Under the pieces are notes generated by a model. It searched no databases. It was not told where the DNA came from and saw only the letters and a program-made list of their open reading frames with translations. Below, piece after piece: positions 48,685 through 58,165 of a stretch of DNA of 64,000 bases. Numbering within the stretch: the stretch's first letter is position 1; each line of letters opens with the position of its first letter. The DNA is from SAR202 cluster bacterium (GTDB taxonomy: Bacteria > Chloroflexota > Dehalococcoidia > Lucifugimonadales > Lucifugimonadaceae): NCBI GenBank assembly GCA_016872495.1, contig VGZT01000007.1, positions 1 through 64,000 of the forward strand, read 5' to 3'. A program made the translations under genes and the position numbers.

Positions 48685-49707
48685 TTGGAACGAAGACCAC
48701 ACGGCGGGCTGATACCCCGCGAATTCGAGATCGGACGCCAGGTCCTGGTCGGCGATACCGCCGATGCCTTCTATCACCGGACGCTGGCAATCCTCCGCAA
48801 CGAGGGCATCAACCCCGAGGTCGTGATCGAGTTCATGCCCGAGCGGCGCGGGATCCTGTGTGGGATAACGGAAGCGCGGGCGCTGCTGACCAAGGTGCTG
48901 CCGGAGAACTCACGCGAGGTCTGGGCGATGGACGATGGCGCGGAGATCGAGCCCGGCTTTCCAGTGCTTCGCATACGCGCACCGTACGCTTCGTTCGGAC
49001 TCTACGAGACGGCCCTCGCAGGCATGCTGGCGTCCTCGAGCGGGTGGGCCGGCGCGGCTCGGGAGTGCGTCGAAGCTGCGGCCGGGATCCCGGTCGTCTC
49101 GTTCGGCGCCCGGCACGTGCACCCGACCGTTGTCGGGCACATGGACTACGCCGCCATCGTCGGGCGGTGCGTGTCAGCCACTTCTGTCGTCGGATCCAGA
49201 ATGGCGGGCCTCACCCCTTCGGGGACGATGGCGCACGAGCTGGTCCTGATCATGGGCGACACCCTCAAGGCCGCCACGGCGCTCGATCGTCACATGCCAC
49301 CGGAAGTGCCCAGGGTGGCGCTGGTCGACACCTTCCGCGACGAGGCCGAGGAGGCGATCGAAGTCGCGCGCGCGCTCAAGGAGAAGCTGCGTGGCGTCCG
49401 CATGGATACCGCGCTCGAGCGGGGCGGGGTCACCCCCGCGCTCGTGCGTGAGGTGCGTGCGCGACTCGACCAGGCGGGTTTCAGCCACGTCGATATCTTC
49501 GTTACGGGCGGGCTCAATCCGGAACGCATCCGCGGGTTCGTCAACAGCAAATCACCGGTCAGCGTCTTCGGGGTTGGTGCTTACATCGCCGGCGCCATGC
49601 CAAACTTCATGACCGCCGACATCAAAGAGGTCAGCGGCAAGCCAGTGGCCAGGCGCGGGCGCGTGCCCGGCATCACGCAGAACCCGAAACTGGTCAGGAT
49701 CCTCTGA
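48685..49707 (+). CDS. Nicotinate phosphoribosyltransferase, short type
   Basis: A 340-residue enzyme of the NAPRTase/QAPRTase superfamily. It shows AILRNEGINPEVVIEFMPER, YETALAGMLASSSGWAGAAR, SFGARHVHPTV, GTMAHELVLIMGDTLKA, ALVDTFRDEAEEAIEVARAL and DIFVTGGLNPERIR. It makes nicotinate mononucleotide for NAD salvage, which links functionally to nadE at 54761. The TTG start at 48685 is preceded by AAGGGGAG. It is shorter than the PncB of Escherichia coli and closer to the archaeal-type form. Confidence 0.87.
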   Translation: MERRPHGGLIPREFEIGRQVLVGDTADAFYHRTLAILRNEGINPEVVIEFMPERRGILCGITEARALLTKVLPENSREVWAMDDGAEIEPGFPVLRIRAPYASFGLYETALAGMLASSSGWAGAARECVEAAAGIPVVSFGARHVHPTVVGHMDYAAIVGRCVSATSVVGSRMAGLTPSGTMAHELVLIMGDTLKAATALDRHMPPEVPRVALVDTFRDEAEEAIEVARALKEKLRGVRMDTALERGGVTPALVREVRARLDQAGFSHVDIFVTGGLNPERIRGFVNSKSPVSVFGVGAYIAGAMPNFMTADIKEVSGKPVARRGRVPGITQNPKLVRIL

Positions 49708-49750
49708 TAGAGGGGCGCTGGCCCAGGGCGCGGTCCATGTCCCCGATGAG

Positions 49751-50424
49751 TCATTCACGCTCCTCCGGGATGCCTTCGCCGAGCCGGGCCACAGCCGTCA
49801 CGATCCTGCACGCCCCGGCCTCCCCTCGGGCCATCTGCGTCACAACCACGTAGCGGGACACGCAGAGCGACGGCAGCTCGGGCCGGGGGCTGTAGAGGCG
49901 AAGGAGCATCTCCGCCCGGGCACCATCCGCCGCGGGTGATCCAGGGGTGGCGTCGTTCCAATCGATGATTACCGGACCTCTCGAGGTCCGTAGCACGTTC
50001 CCGGGTGAAAGCCCCCATGGCACACCACCTCGCCCGCAGGCAGTTCCTTCAGAGGTTCCGCTATCCGTGCGAACCGGGAGCCAGGCTGAGGTATCGCCCA
50101 GGGTGTTTCCTACGCGAGCCAGTCACGGCGGTCGGGCAATTCCGGCGGCCGATGCCGGTGCAGTCCTGCGCGTATCGCTGCTAATTCGGTCGCAAGTTCC
50201 GGCGGCCTCTACGGGTCTGCAAAGAACTCGTCGAGCACGGGGCGACCGTCGACTTCCACGGTGCCGCAAGTAAGCGGCGGTCTCACGCCCGCCCAGGCGG
50301 CCAGTTCGGTGTACCTGGCCTCTCTTCGCAGGTCACCGGGGCGAAGACCAGGGCGCAGAAACATGACCACGTTCGAGTCGCCCCACGCGGAGATCTCGGC
50401 CGTCCGGCCCTCGGCGATGCTTAC
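49751..50424 (-). pseudogene. Decayed aminoglycoside phosphotransferase-family gene
   Basis: The N-terminal part (from about 50424) reads VSIAEGRTAEISAWGD, then NVVMFLRPGLRP and TVEVDGRPVLDEFFADP, and meets a stop near 50211. Further downstream in the same strand, homologous pieces in shifted frames include LAAIRAGLHRHRPPELPD and then GEVVCHGGFHPGNVL and RGPVIIDWNDATPGSPAADG. The conserved HGDxxPGN and IDW region of APH/choline kinase-like enzymes is therefore recognisable but interrupted by stops and at least one frameshift. It lies 29 bases after tilS on the same strand. Confidence 0.75.
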
Positions 50425-50453
50425 CCGATCGTGGCCAGGTGGTTCTTGGGCCG

Positions 50454-52004
50454 TCAGCCGGCGCGGGCGATGGTGAGGCGCACCGCAGGACGACGGGATT
50501 GTGGTATCACCCTTGCCCAGTCCGCGATTCGCTGGCCGGCTACCCACGCGATCCCTCGTTCGGCCGCAACCAGCGGAACGCGATCCCGCCACTCACGGGG
50601 TATGCGCGCGTCGACGAGCACGTCTTGAAGCTTGCGCTCCCCGGGCGCGCCGAGCGGAAAGAAGCGGTCGCCCGGCCTTCGGTTTCGGAGCGTGACCGGA
50701 TTCCCCAGCGATTCGGCGTCGAAAGTTGCTGCATAGCGTCCGGGCGATTCTGGTCCATCGGCCGGCGGACCGGCGGGACCGATCCCGCCCCTCGGCAGGA
50801 TTTCTACGACCAGCTGGTAGCCACCGCCCAGGGGACTTGTGGATTCGGCGGCGAGATCCACCCTCGTGTCCGCTACTTCCGGCGGGTAGGGGCAGTCGGA
50901 GGGCGCACCGTCGAACGTGAGCAGCAGTTCTCGATACCGCACTGCGAATCGCACTCCGCCAGGAAGTAGCGTGGTCGTTCCGCTGCGACCGAAGGAAAGG
51001 TCGGACAGTTCAGAGACGTTGGCGGTGGTCAGGTAACCGTCCGGCAGCAGGGCGCGGTAAGCACGGATCAAGACCCGGGCCTGGATCGCCGCGTGGAGTT
51101 TCGAGAACGCCGCACGGTTGATTACGGTCCGTCCAGGCTCTTCGGCAGCAACGGTCGCGCGCCACGCTGCCTCGACCGCGTCGTCAAGGTAGCGCTCGTC
51201 GTCGGCCGCAATTGCAGCGAGACGCACCAGCGCGTCCGACACGGACGGATTGATCTTCCGCAGGGCGGGCAGGATCTCGTGCCGGGTCCGGTTGCGCGGC
51301 ACCGTGATGTCGTCGTTGGACGGGTCGTGGCGGGGCAGGATGCCTGATTTCTCGCAGAAAGCAGCGGTGTCGCTGCGACTGAGCGCCAGCAGGGGACGGA
51401 CGATAAGCACGGGTGTCGGAAAAGCCTCGCCTTTGGCGTTACTGCCGGCGAGGAGGTTGGGCGGCAGCCTGGAGAGGAGCGCCATGCCGGAGAGGCCGGA
51501 AGGTGACGACCCGCGGATGACACGCAATAGCACCGTCTCCGCCTGGTCGTCGGCGGTGTGGCCGGTCGCAATCACGGTGCCGCCGGCGTCCCGCGCGGCA
51601 CGGGCGAGGAATCGGTAGCGCAGGGTCCGCGCTCTGGCTTCGGGCGACAAATCCTGCACCGAGTCCCAGGCCGCTCCGTCCGCGGTGCCGGTCACGCATG
51701 GCACGCGGTTTGACCGACACCAGGACGCGACCGCCGCCTGGTCGAGGTCGGACTCGCGATCACGCAGGGCATGGTTGAAGTGAGCGACCAGGAACTCCAG
51801 CCGTTCGGTCTCTCGGAGCGCCAGCAGCGCGGCGGCCAGCGCCATCGAGTCCGTTCCCCCTGATACTGCCGCAACCAGGGGCTGATCGAAGTCAAAGCCT
51901 GCTTCACGCAGCCTGGTCCCGACTTCGTCCACCAGGCCGGTGGCACCGCGTGGGCGGCCTGGCTTCGTGCGCCTCCCGCGCGTCGATTGACCTGGGGGGT
52001 TCAT
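50454..52004 (-). CDS. tilS: tRNA(Ile)-lysidine synthase
   Basis: A 516-residue enzyme that modifies the wobble cytidine of tRNA-Ile (CAU). The N-terminal PP-loop ATPase has VAAVSGGTDSMALAAALL, FLVAHFNHALRDRESD, TGHTADDQAETVLLRVIRG and RTRHEILPALRKINP. The C-terminal TilS domain has LRNRRPGDRFFPLGAPGERK. ATG 52004 is chosen seven bases after the CNNM/CorC stop; the longer frame would overlap that gene. It lies in the minus-strand run ahead of the decayed phosphotransferase. Confidence 0.92.
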   Translation of the reverse strand: MNPPGQSTRGRRTKPGRPRGATGLVDEVGTRLREAGFDFDQPLVAAVSGGTDSMALAAALLALRETERLEFLVAHFNHALRDRESDLDQAAVASWCRSNRVPCVTGTADGAAWDSVQDLSPEARARTLRYRFLARAARDAGGTVIATGHTADDQAETVLLRVIRGSSPSGLSGMALLSRLPPNLLAGSNAKGEAFPTPVLIVRPLLALSRSDTAAFCEKSGILPRHDPSNDDITVPRNRTRHEILPALRKINPSVSDALVRLAAIAADDERYLDDAVEAAWRATVAAEEPGRTVINRAAFSKLHAAIQARVLIRAYRALLPDGYLTTANVSELSDLSFGRSGTTTLLPGGVRFAVRYRELLLTFDGAPSDCPYPPEVADTRVDLAAESTSPLGGGYQLVVEILPRGGIGPAGPPADGPESPGRYAATFDAESLGNPVTLRNRRPGDRFFPLGAPGERKLQDVLVDARIPREWRDRVPLVAAERGIAWVAGQRIADWARVIPQSRRPAVRLTIARAG

Positions 52005-52011
52005 GGCCGGC

Positions 52012-53292
52012 CTACGCGGGCACCGGCTCGCTGGACGGGACGCGCCGGCGCACCCTGACCCGTGCAATCTTGTTGTTGTTCATCGCCGTAATGCGGAGGC
52101 GCAGGTCGTTATAGCGCAGGCGATCGCCGTTCTTTGGGACCCTCTGCAGCTCTTCGAGGATGAAGCCGGCAAGCGTGTTGTAGTCGCCCTCCGGGATGCC
52201 GAGGTTCAGGCGGTCGTTCGCCTCGTCGATCGACATCGCGCCGTCCACCTCAAAGGTGTTGGCGTCCACGGCGACGAACATTTCGCGGGGCAGGATGCCC
52301 TCCTCGCCGGTCCTGCCGATCACGCGCTCGACCACGCTGTTGAGGGTCACGAGGCCGGCGATGCCGCCGAACTCATCGACCACAAGCGCCATCTTGTGCC
52401 CCCCTTGCTTGAACAGGGCGATCATCTCGTCGAGCCGTTTCGTTTCCGGGACGAACAGGGGCGGGCGCATCAGCGAAGTTACCGGGAGCTCGAGCTGGTT
52501 CGGGGTGTCGGACATCCCCCGGATGGCGTCCTTGATCGAGATGATGCCGACCACGTCATCGGTGTCGTCCTCGTATACGGGGTACCTGGTGTGCGGGAGT
52601 TCACCGTACCTGGCGAGCATGCCGCCAAACGTCATGTCGGCCTCAACCCACTGGATCTCGTTGCGCGGCGTCATCACGTCCCTGACCTCGGCCTCGGCGA
52701 TCCGGAAGACGTTCTCGAGCATGGTCCCGGAATGGCGCTCCACGGTGCCTTCCTCTTTGCCGACGTCGATCAGCATGCGCAGCTCCGCCTCTGTGATCGA
52801 GGGAGTCATGAGCGCTTTCTTGCCGCCAAGCAAGTGGATCACGATGCGAGGCAGGAAGGCGAGGATGTTGACCAGCGGGCTTGTGATGATCATGGTCAGG
52901 CGCATGGGCCGTGCGATCAGCATCGACCAGCGTTCGGAGGCGTGTACTGCGAGGGACTTGGGGATCAACTCGGCGAAGATCACGAGCACGACCGTGGTGC
53001 CCAGTGAGGCGAGCGCGATCGCGGTCCCGGTGTTGCCCCATAGCTGGATCGCGAGTGCTGCTCCCATCGATGCGACGATCACGTTCAGCACGTTGTTGAG
53101 CAGGAGGATGGTGCCGAAGAACTTCTCGTGCTCGTCGACGATCTTGATTACCGCTGCGGCTCTGCGGTCGCCCTTTTCAGCCAGGTGGCGGACCCGGAAC
53201 TTGCTTACCGAAATCAGGCCGGCCTCGGTCGCGGAGACGATTGCGCTTCCGGCCAGACCGCCGACGATCAGGATGATTGCGAGAGCGGTCAC
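52012..53292 (-). CDS. CNNM/CorC-family membrane protein (hemolysin C-like)
   Basis: A 426-residue protein: an N-terminal DUF21 membrane domain of about four helices (ATEAGLISVSKFRVRHLAE; LLNNVLNVIVASMGAALAI; VIFAELIPKSLAV), a tandem CBS pair (VRDVMTPRNEIQWVEADMTF; YPVYEDDTDDVVGIISIKDA; ALVVDEFGGIAGLVTLNSVV) and a C-terminal CorC/HlyC domain (DVDGAMSIDEANDRLNL-like). The family is linked to Mg2+/Co2+ efflux and cation homeostasis. It is followed after seven bases by tilS. Confidence 0.88.
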   Translation of the reverse strand: MTALAIILIVGGLAGSAIVSATEAGLISVSKFRVRHLAEKGDRRAAAVIKIVDEHEKFFGTILLLNNVLNVIVASMGAALAIQLWGNTGTAIALASLGTTVVLVIFAELIPKSLAVHASERWSMLIARPMRLTMIITSPLVNILAFLPRIVIHLLGGKKALMTPSITEAELRMLIDVGKEEGTVERHSGTMLENVFRIAEAEVRDVMTPRNEIQWVEADMTFGGMLARYGELPHTRYPVYEDDTDDVVGIISIKDAIRGMSDTPNQLELPVTSLMRPPLFVPETKRLDEMIALFKQGGHKMALVVDEFGGIAGLVTLNSVVERVIGRTGEEGILPREMFVAVDANTFEVDGAMSIDEANDRLNLGIPEGDYNTLAGFILEELQRVPKNGDRLRYNDLRLRITAMNNNKIARVRVRRRVPSSEPVPA

Positions 53293-53415
53293 CGGCGCCT
53301 CCTGTGCCTGGGACTGAGGGGTAGCTCAGCCTGAGTCTAACCGAATCAGGACTGTGATCAGGCAGAGGCCCCGCTCAAGGCGAGCAGCAGTAGCTCCAGG
53401 CGGGAGGTGGCAGGG

Positions 53416-53441
53416 GGCCGGCGGGAGAAATCCCGCCGGCC
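53416..53441 (-). terminator. GC-rich hairpin after recA
   Basis: A perfect 11-base stem with a four-base loop (GAAA on the plus strand) begins 12 bases beyond the recA stop. It lacks a T run, so termination is likely but not certain. Confidence 0.6.
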
Positions 53442-53453
53442 ATGAGACAGGCG

Positions 53454-54584
53454 TTACTGGTCGTCGGAAACAGAGACCGGGTCGTCCTGGCCTTCCGACT
53501 CGTCTGATGCTCCAACAGGGAGAGGGGTACCGGCCTTGGCCGCGAAGTTGGCGCGGATTCCCCGGTCGATCTCGTCACGCACGTCGGTGTTCTTCTTAAG
53601 GAACTCGCGGGCGGCCTCGCGTCCCTGCCCGAGGCGGGTGTCGCCAAACGAGTAGAAGGCGCCGCTTTTCTTCAGGATCCCCATTTCGGTGCCCAGGTCC
53701 AGGATGCCGCCTTCCTTGCTGATCCCTTCCTTGAACAGGATCTCGAGCTCGGCGACGCGGAATGGCGCGGCGACCTTGTTCTTGACCACCCGGGCGCGGA
53801 CCCGGTTTCCGATGATCTCGGTTCCCGACTTGATCGGCTCCATGCGGCGCATGTCGATCCGGACCGACGAGTAGAACTTGAGCGCGCGGCCGCCGGGCGT
53901 CACTTCCGGGTTGCCAAAGACGACGCCGATCTTCTCGCGCAGCTGGTTGATGAAGATCACCGAGGTGTTGGTGCGGGAAGCGGTGCCCGTCAGCTTGCGC
54001 AGGGCCTGTGACATGAGCCTGGCCTGGAGGCCGACGTGGGCATCGCCCATCTCACCTTCCAGCTCGGCCTGCGGTACGAGCGCCGCCACGCTGTCGATGA
54101 CAACGATGTCGAGCGCGCCGCTGCGGACCAGGTAGTCGGTGATCTCGAGGGCCTGCTCCGCCGAGTCGGGCTGCGAGATGTAGAGCGTGTCGACGTTCAT
54201 GCCGCAGATGGCCGCGTAGGCAGGATCCATGGCGTGCTCGGCGTCGACATAGGCGGCGGTGCCGCCCATGCGCTGGCACTCGGCGATGATGTGGGAGGCC
54301 AGCGTGGTCTTGCCGCTGGACTCGGCGCCGAAGATCTCGATGATGCGCCCGCGCGGGATGCCCCCGACACCCAGGGCCATATCGAGGGAGATCGCGCCGG
54401 TCGGCACCGCCTGCACGGCCTGAACGCCGGATTCGCTGAGGCGCATGATCGCCCCGCGACCGAACTCCTTCTCGATCTGGGAAAGCGCCAGTTCGAGGGC
54501 CCTGGTTCGTTCTGACTGGTTGCCGTTGGACGAGGCGTTCGAGCGGGCGGCGGCCATGTTTGCCCTCGCGGAGTTATTGGCCAT
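53454..54584 (-). CDS. recA: Recombinase RecA
   Basis: A 376-residue strand-exchange ATPase. Walker A is [20 protein letters not shown] (about residues 82-101), Walker [21 protein letters not shown], with L2 loop region [20 protein letters not shown] and [20 protein letters not shown]. The N-terminus has an extra Asn/Ser/Ala-rich 20 residues before [23 protein letters not shown] 54584 is preceded by GGGAGAA. No SOS box type could be identified by eye upstream. It has its own transcript between two hairpins. Confidence 0.96.
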   Translation of the reverse strand: MANNSARANMAAARSNASSNGNQSERTRALELALSQIEKEFGRGAIMRLSESGVQAVQAVPTGAISLDMALGVGGIPRGRIIEIFGAESSGKTTLASHIIAECQRMGGTAAYVDAEHAMDPAYAAICGMNVDTLYISQPDSAEQALEITDYLVRSGALDIVVIDSVAALVPQAELEGEMGDAHVGLQARLMSQALRKLTGTASRTNTSVIFINQLREKIGVVFGNPEVTPGGRALKFYSSVRIDMRRMEPIKSGTEIIGNRVRARVVKNKVAAPFRVAELEILFKEGISKEGGILDLGTEMGILKKSGAFYSFGDTRLGQGREAAREFLKKNTDVRDEIDRGIRANFAAKAGTPLPVGASDESEGQDDPVSVSDDQ

Positions 54585-54707
54585 GAGTCGGGATTCTCCC
54601 TGAGTGCGAGCGTAGCACAGTGTAGGTACAGGTTTTGCTCTCGCCGGTGGCGCCGGGATCGGCGCGGTCCGGCGTATTGAGCGAAGCAACATTAGCACGG
54701 ATGTTCT

Positions 54708-54726
54708 ACAGCCCGAAGCGGGCTGT
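54708..54726 (-). terminator. Hairpin after nadE
   Basis: Eight-base stem ACAGCCCG / CGGGCTGT around a three-base loop, between the nadE stop (54761) and recA start. A second smaller stem (GGTCC/GGACC) lies beside it. There is no T run. Confidence 0.45.
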
Positions 54727-54760
54727 GGCAAGGTCCGGAAAGGGACCCCCGGAGGGCTCT

Positions 54761-56539
54761 CTAGCGCGGGCGGTAGCGCGAGGCGATCGGCAGCCGGCGG
54801 TCCCGGCCGAAAGCGAGTCCGGTGATCTTCACGCCGGGTGGCGCCTGCCGCCGCTTGTACTCGGTACGATCGACCATCCCGATGACCCGACGAACGGTGG
54901 CTTCGTCGGCCGTGGGTTCGGGGGAAGTGGCTTCGGCCTCAAGGATCTCCTGGACCGATTGCCGCTTCTCGATGTAGCGCTCCAGCACCCGGTCCAGCAC
55001 GGGGTATGGCGGCAATGTGTCCTGGTCGAACTGGTCCGGCTTCAGCTCGGCCGACGGCGCCTTGTCGATCGATGGCTGGGGTATCGGCGGCTGGGCTCCG
55101 CGCCGTCGCGCATCGTCGTTGCGGTAGTTCGCGAGCCGGTAGACGAGGGTCTTGGGCACGTCCTTGATGACGGCAAACCCGCCCGCCATGTCGCCGTATA
55201 GCGTGGCATAACCGGTCGCCATTTCCGACTTGTTGCCGGTCGTCAGGACGATCCAGCCGAACTTGTTGGCGATCGCCATCGCGATGTTGCCGCGCAGCCG
55301 CGACTGAACATTCTCCTCCGCGGCATTGGGCTCGGTGCCTTTGAAGATGTCCCCGAGCATCTCCTCGAAGGCGCGGTGGCCGGGTTCGACAGGCACGGTC
55401 CACATCTTGATCTTCAGTCGCCGGGCCAGCTCCGCCGCATCGGTCATCGATCCTTCGCTCGAGTAGCGGGACGGTAGGGAAAGGCCGGTCACATTGTCAC
55501 TGCCGAGCGCATCGACCGCGATCGCGGCCGTCAGGGCGGAGTCGATGCCGCCGGAAAGGGCGATCAGGGCATGCTTGAACCCGGTCTTGCCGAGGTAGTC
55601 GCGCGTGCCGGTTACCAGCGCCGCGTAGACCTCGGCATCGCCGGTAACCGGAGACTGGACCGGCCGATCGGGCAAAGGCGACCTTCCGTCCTCAGATACG
55701 AAGATCCTGGCGGCGACCCGAACCGGCCTCCCGATCGCGGCCAAGGTTGTGGGATCGCCCTTCCAGCCTTTGACCTTGCGTGCCTCGCGCACCATGGCGA
55801 GGTCGAGATCGACGAACACGATGTCTTCCTCGAAGCTCCTGGCGAGGACCAGCGGGGCGCCGTCCGGTCCGAAGACCATGCTCCCGCCGTCGAACACCAG
55901 TTCATCCTGCCCGCCGACCTGGTTCACGTAGACGGCGAACGCGCGGTTGCGCGTCGCCACGCCGCGCACGAGCCGCCTGCGGACCTCCGACTTGCCCATC
56001 TCATAGGGGGACGCGTTGATGTTGATGATGATCTCGGCGCCCGCCGCGCACTGGACCTCGCTCGGTCCCCGGTCGGTCCAGACGTCCTCACACACGTTCA
56101 TGCCGATCTGCGCGCCGGCCAGCTCGAAGATCGGGCAGTCGCTGCCCGGTGCGAAGTAGCGTTGCTCATCGAACACGCCGTAGTTGGGCAGGCGGATCTT
56201 GTGATAGACGTGGGCGATCTTCCCATCGGCCAGCAGTGCAGCGGCGTTGTAGGCGGGATCTCCCGCCGCGTTGAAGCCGTCCACGAAGCCCACGATGGCG
56301 GCGATCCCGTGTGCCGCCTGCGCGACTTCGCTCAGGCGTGCGCGATTGTCCGCGACGAAGCTGCGATGGAAGACCAGGTCTTCGGGCGGGTAGCCGGTGA
56401 TCGTCAGCTCTGGGAAGGCGACGATGTCGGCGCCCGCGCCACGGGCCTCTTCGATGCCTCTAATGGCCAGGGCGGCGTTCCCGTCGAGGTCGCCAACGGT
56501 CGTGTTGAGCTGTGCCAGGGCAACGCGAAGCGGCCGCAT
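54761..56539 (-). CDS. nadE: Glutamine-dependent NAD+ synthetase
   Basis: A 592-residue two-domain enzyme. The N-terminal nitrilase-like glutaminase has catalytic Glu in [18 protein letters not shown], Lys in [14 protein letters not shown] and Cys in [13 protein letters not shown]. The C-terminal synthetase has the PP-loop [30 protein letters not shown]-like [20 protein letters not shown] and [18 protein letters not shown]. It amidates nicotinate adenine dinucleotide to NAD+. ATG 56539 gives the family start [18 protein letters not shown]. It lies between gltD and recA on the same strand. Confidence 0.95.
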   Translation of the reverse strand: MRPLRVALAQLNTTVGDLDGNAALAIRGIEEARGAGADIVAFPELTITGYPPEDLVFHRSFVADNRARLSEVAQAAHGIAAIVGFVDGFNAAGDPAYNAAALLADGKIAHVYHKIRLPNYGVFDEQRYFAPGSDCPIFELAGAQIGMNVCEDVWTDRGPSEVQCAAGAEIIININASPYEMGKSEVRRRLVRGVATRNRAFAVYVNQVGGQDELVFDGGSMVFGPDGAPLVLARSFEEDIVFVDLDLAMVREARKVKGWKGDPTTLAAIGRPVRVAARIFVSEDGRSPLPDRPVQSPVTGDAEVYAALVTGTRDYLGKTGFKHALIALSGGIDSALTAAIAVDALGSDNVTGLSLPSRYSSEGSMTDAAELARRLKIKMWTVPVEPGHRAFEEMLGDIFKGTEPNAAEENVQSRLRGNIAMAIANKFGWIVLTTGNKSEMATGYATLYGDMAGGFAVIKDVPKTLVYRLANYRNDDARRRGAQPPIPQPSIDKAPSAELKPDQFDQDTLPPYPVLDRVLERYIEKRQSVQEILEAEATSPEPTADEATVRRVIGMVDRTEYKRRQAPPGVKITGLAFGRDRRLPIASRYRPR

Positions 56540-56674
56540 CTGTATCGTTTTTCTCCTCGGTCCTATGCGACGGTACCAGAGGCCGCAAAGCTGGCACAAT
56601 GCGCCCGCAAAAAGCGCTCATGCGGGATTGTGACGGAATGCACGGTCGCCGTCGCTTGTTTCACGAAGCCGAAG

Positions 56675-58165
56675 CTAGCGGACCGGCCTCGCTACCGAAA
56701 GCAGGTTGCGCGCGTATTGCTGGACCGCGGGCAGGTCCGATGAGCCCATCAGCCACTCGTCAACATCACGCGCGCACTGGCGGCCGCTGGCGATTGCCCA
56801 GACCACCAGCGATTGTCCGCGCTGCATGTCGCCGCAGGCGAAGACGCCATCCTGCGAGGTCATGGACTTCCGAAGCGTCTTGACGTTGCCACGCGGGTCG
56901 AGTTGCACGCCCAGGTCCTTGAGCATCCCCTCGTGCTCCGGATGCACGAACCCGAGCGCCAGGAGCACCAGCTCGGCCCTCACCGTGAACTCGCTGCCCG
57001 GGACCTCGACCATCTGCGGGCGACCGCCATTGACAGGCGCCTTCCATTCGATCCGGACCCCGTGGAGGAACTTGACCTTGCCGTTCTCGCCGGAGAACGA
57101 CTTGGTCAGGATGTTGTAGCCGCGCTCGCCGCCTTCTTCGTGCGCGGATGAGGACCGCATGATGATCGGCCACTGTGGCCAGGGGTTGCCCGCGCCCCGA
57201 ACATCGGGTGGGCGAGGCATGATTTCGTACTGCCAGATGTGCTCTGCGTTCTGGCGGTGAGCAGTGCCCAGGCAGTCGGCGCCCGTGTCTCCCCCGCCCA
57301 GAATGATGACGTGCCTGGCGTCGGCGGTGATGGTCTCCTCTGGCGAGAACTCGGCCCCCTCGCCCCTTCGGTTCTGCTGGGTGAGGTAGTCCATCGCGAA
57401 GTGAATGCCGTCGAGTTCCCGGCCGGGCACCGGCAGGTCGCGCGGCGCGGTCGATCCGCCCGCCAGCACAATGGCGTCGAACTGCTCTCGGAGCTGGCTG
57501 GTCGGTACGTTCTTCCCGATGTGAGCGTTGGTCTTGAACACGACCCCCTCTGCCCGCATCTGGTCGATCCGGCGCTTCACGATCCTCTTCTCGAGCTTGA
57601 AGTCAGGTATGCCGAGCGACAGGAGACCGCCGATGACTTCGGCCCTTTCGAAGACCGTCACTGCGTGCCCGACCCGGCGGAGTTGCTGCGCAGCCGCGAG
57701 GCCGGAGGGGCCGGAACCGACCACCGCCACCTTCTTGCCGGTGGTGCGCGTCGGCTTCTGCGGCGTGATCCAGCCCTCTTCCCAGGCCTTTTCGGAGATG
57801 GCCTTTTCGATCATCTCGATGGTCACGGGGTCCTGGTTGATGGACAGGGTGCAGGCCGGCTCGCAAGGCGCGGGACAGATGCGGCCCGTGAACTCCGGGA
57901 AGTTGTTGGTGGCGTGCAGCTGTTCGATGGCAGCGCGCCACTGGCCCCGATAGACCAGGTCGTTCCAGTCGGGGATCAGGTTGCCGAGCGGGCACCCCTT
58001 ATTGCAGAAGGGGATACCGCAATCCATGCAGCGGGCTGCCTGCTGCCGCGCTTCCTTCTCCGGCCATGGCTGGTAAACCTCTTGCCAGTCCCGGAGGCGC
58101 TCGTCGACTGGACGGCGTTTGGGACCCTGACGCGGGTGCTCGAAGAAACCGGTCGGCTTACCCAT
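56675..58165 (-). CDS. gltD: Glutamate synthase small subunit
   Basis: A 496-residue beta subunit that supplies electrons from NAD(P)H to GltB. N-terminal Fe-S motifs are [20 protein letters not shown] and [14 protein letters not shown]. The first FAD/NAD Rossmann motif is [20 protein letters not shown] and the second is [20 protein letters not shown], with the closing [19 protein letters not shown]. The ATG overlaps the end of gltB by eight bases, so expression is coupled. Confidence 0.95.
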   Translation of the reverse strand: MGKPTGFFEHPRQGPKRRPVDERLRDWQEVYQPWPEKEARQQAARCMDCGIPFCNKGCPLGNLIPDWNDLVYRGQWRAAIEQLHATNNFPEFTGRICPAPCEPACTLSINQDPVTIEMIEKAISEKAWEEGWITPQKPTRTTGKKVAVVGSGPSGLAAAQQLRRVGHAVTVFERAEVIGGLLSLGIPDFKLEKRIVKRRIDQMRAEGVVFKTNAHIGKNVPTSQLREQFDAIVLAGGSTAPRDLPVPGRELDGIHFAMDYLTQQNRRGEGAEFSPEETITADARHVIILGGGDTGADCLGTAHRQNAEHIWQYEIMPRPPDVRGAGNPWPQWPIIMRSSSAHEEGGERGYNILTKSFSGENGKVKFLHGVRIEWKAPVNGGRPQMVEVPGSEFTVRAELVLLALGFVHPEHEGMLKDLGVQLDPRGNVKTLRKSMTSQDGVFACGDMQRGQSLVVWAIASGRQCARDVDEWLMGSSDLPAVQQYARNLLSVARPVR

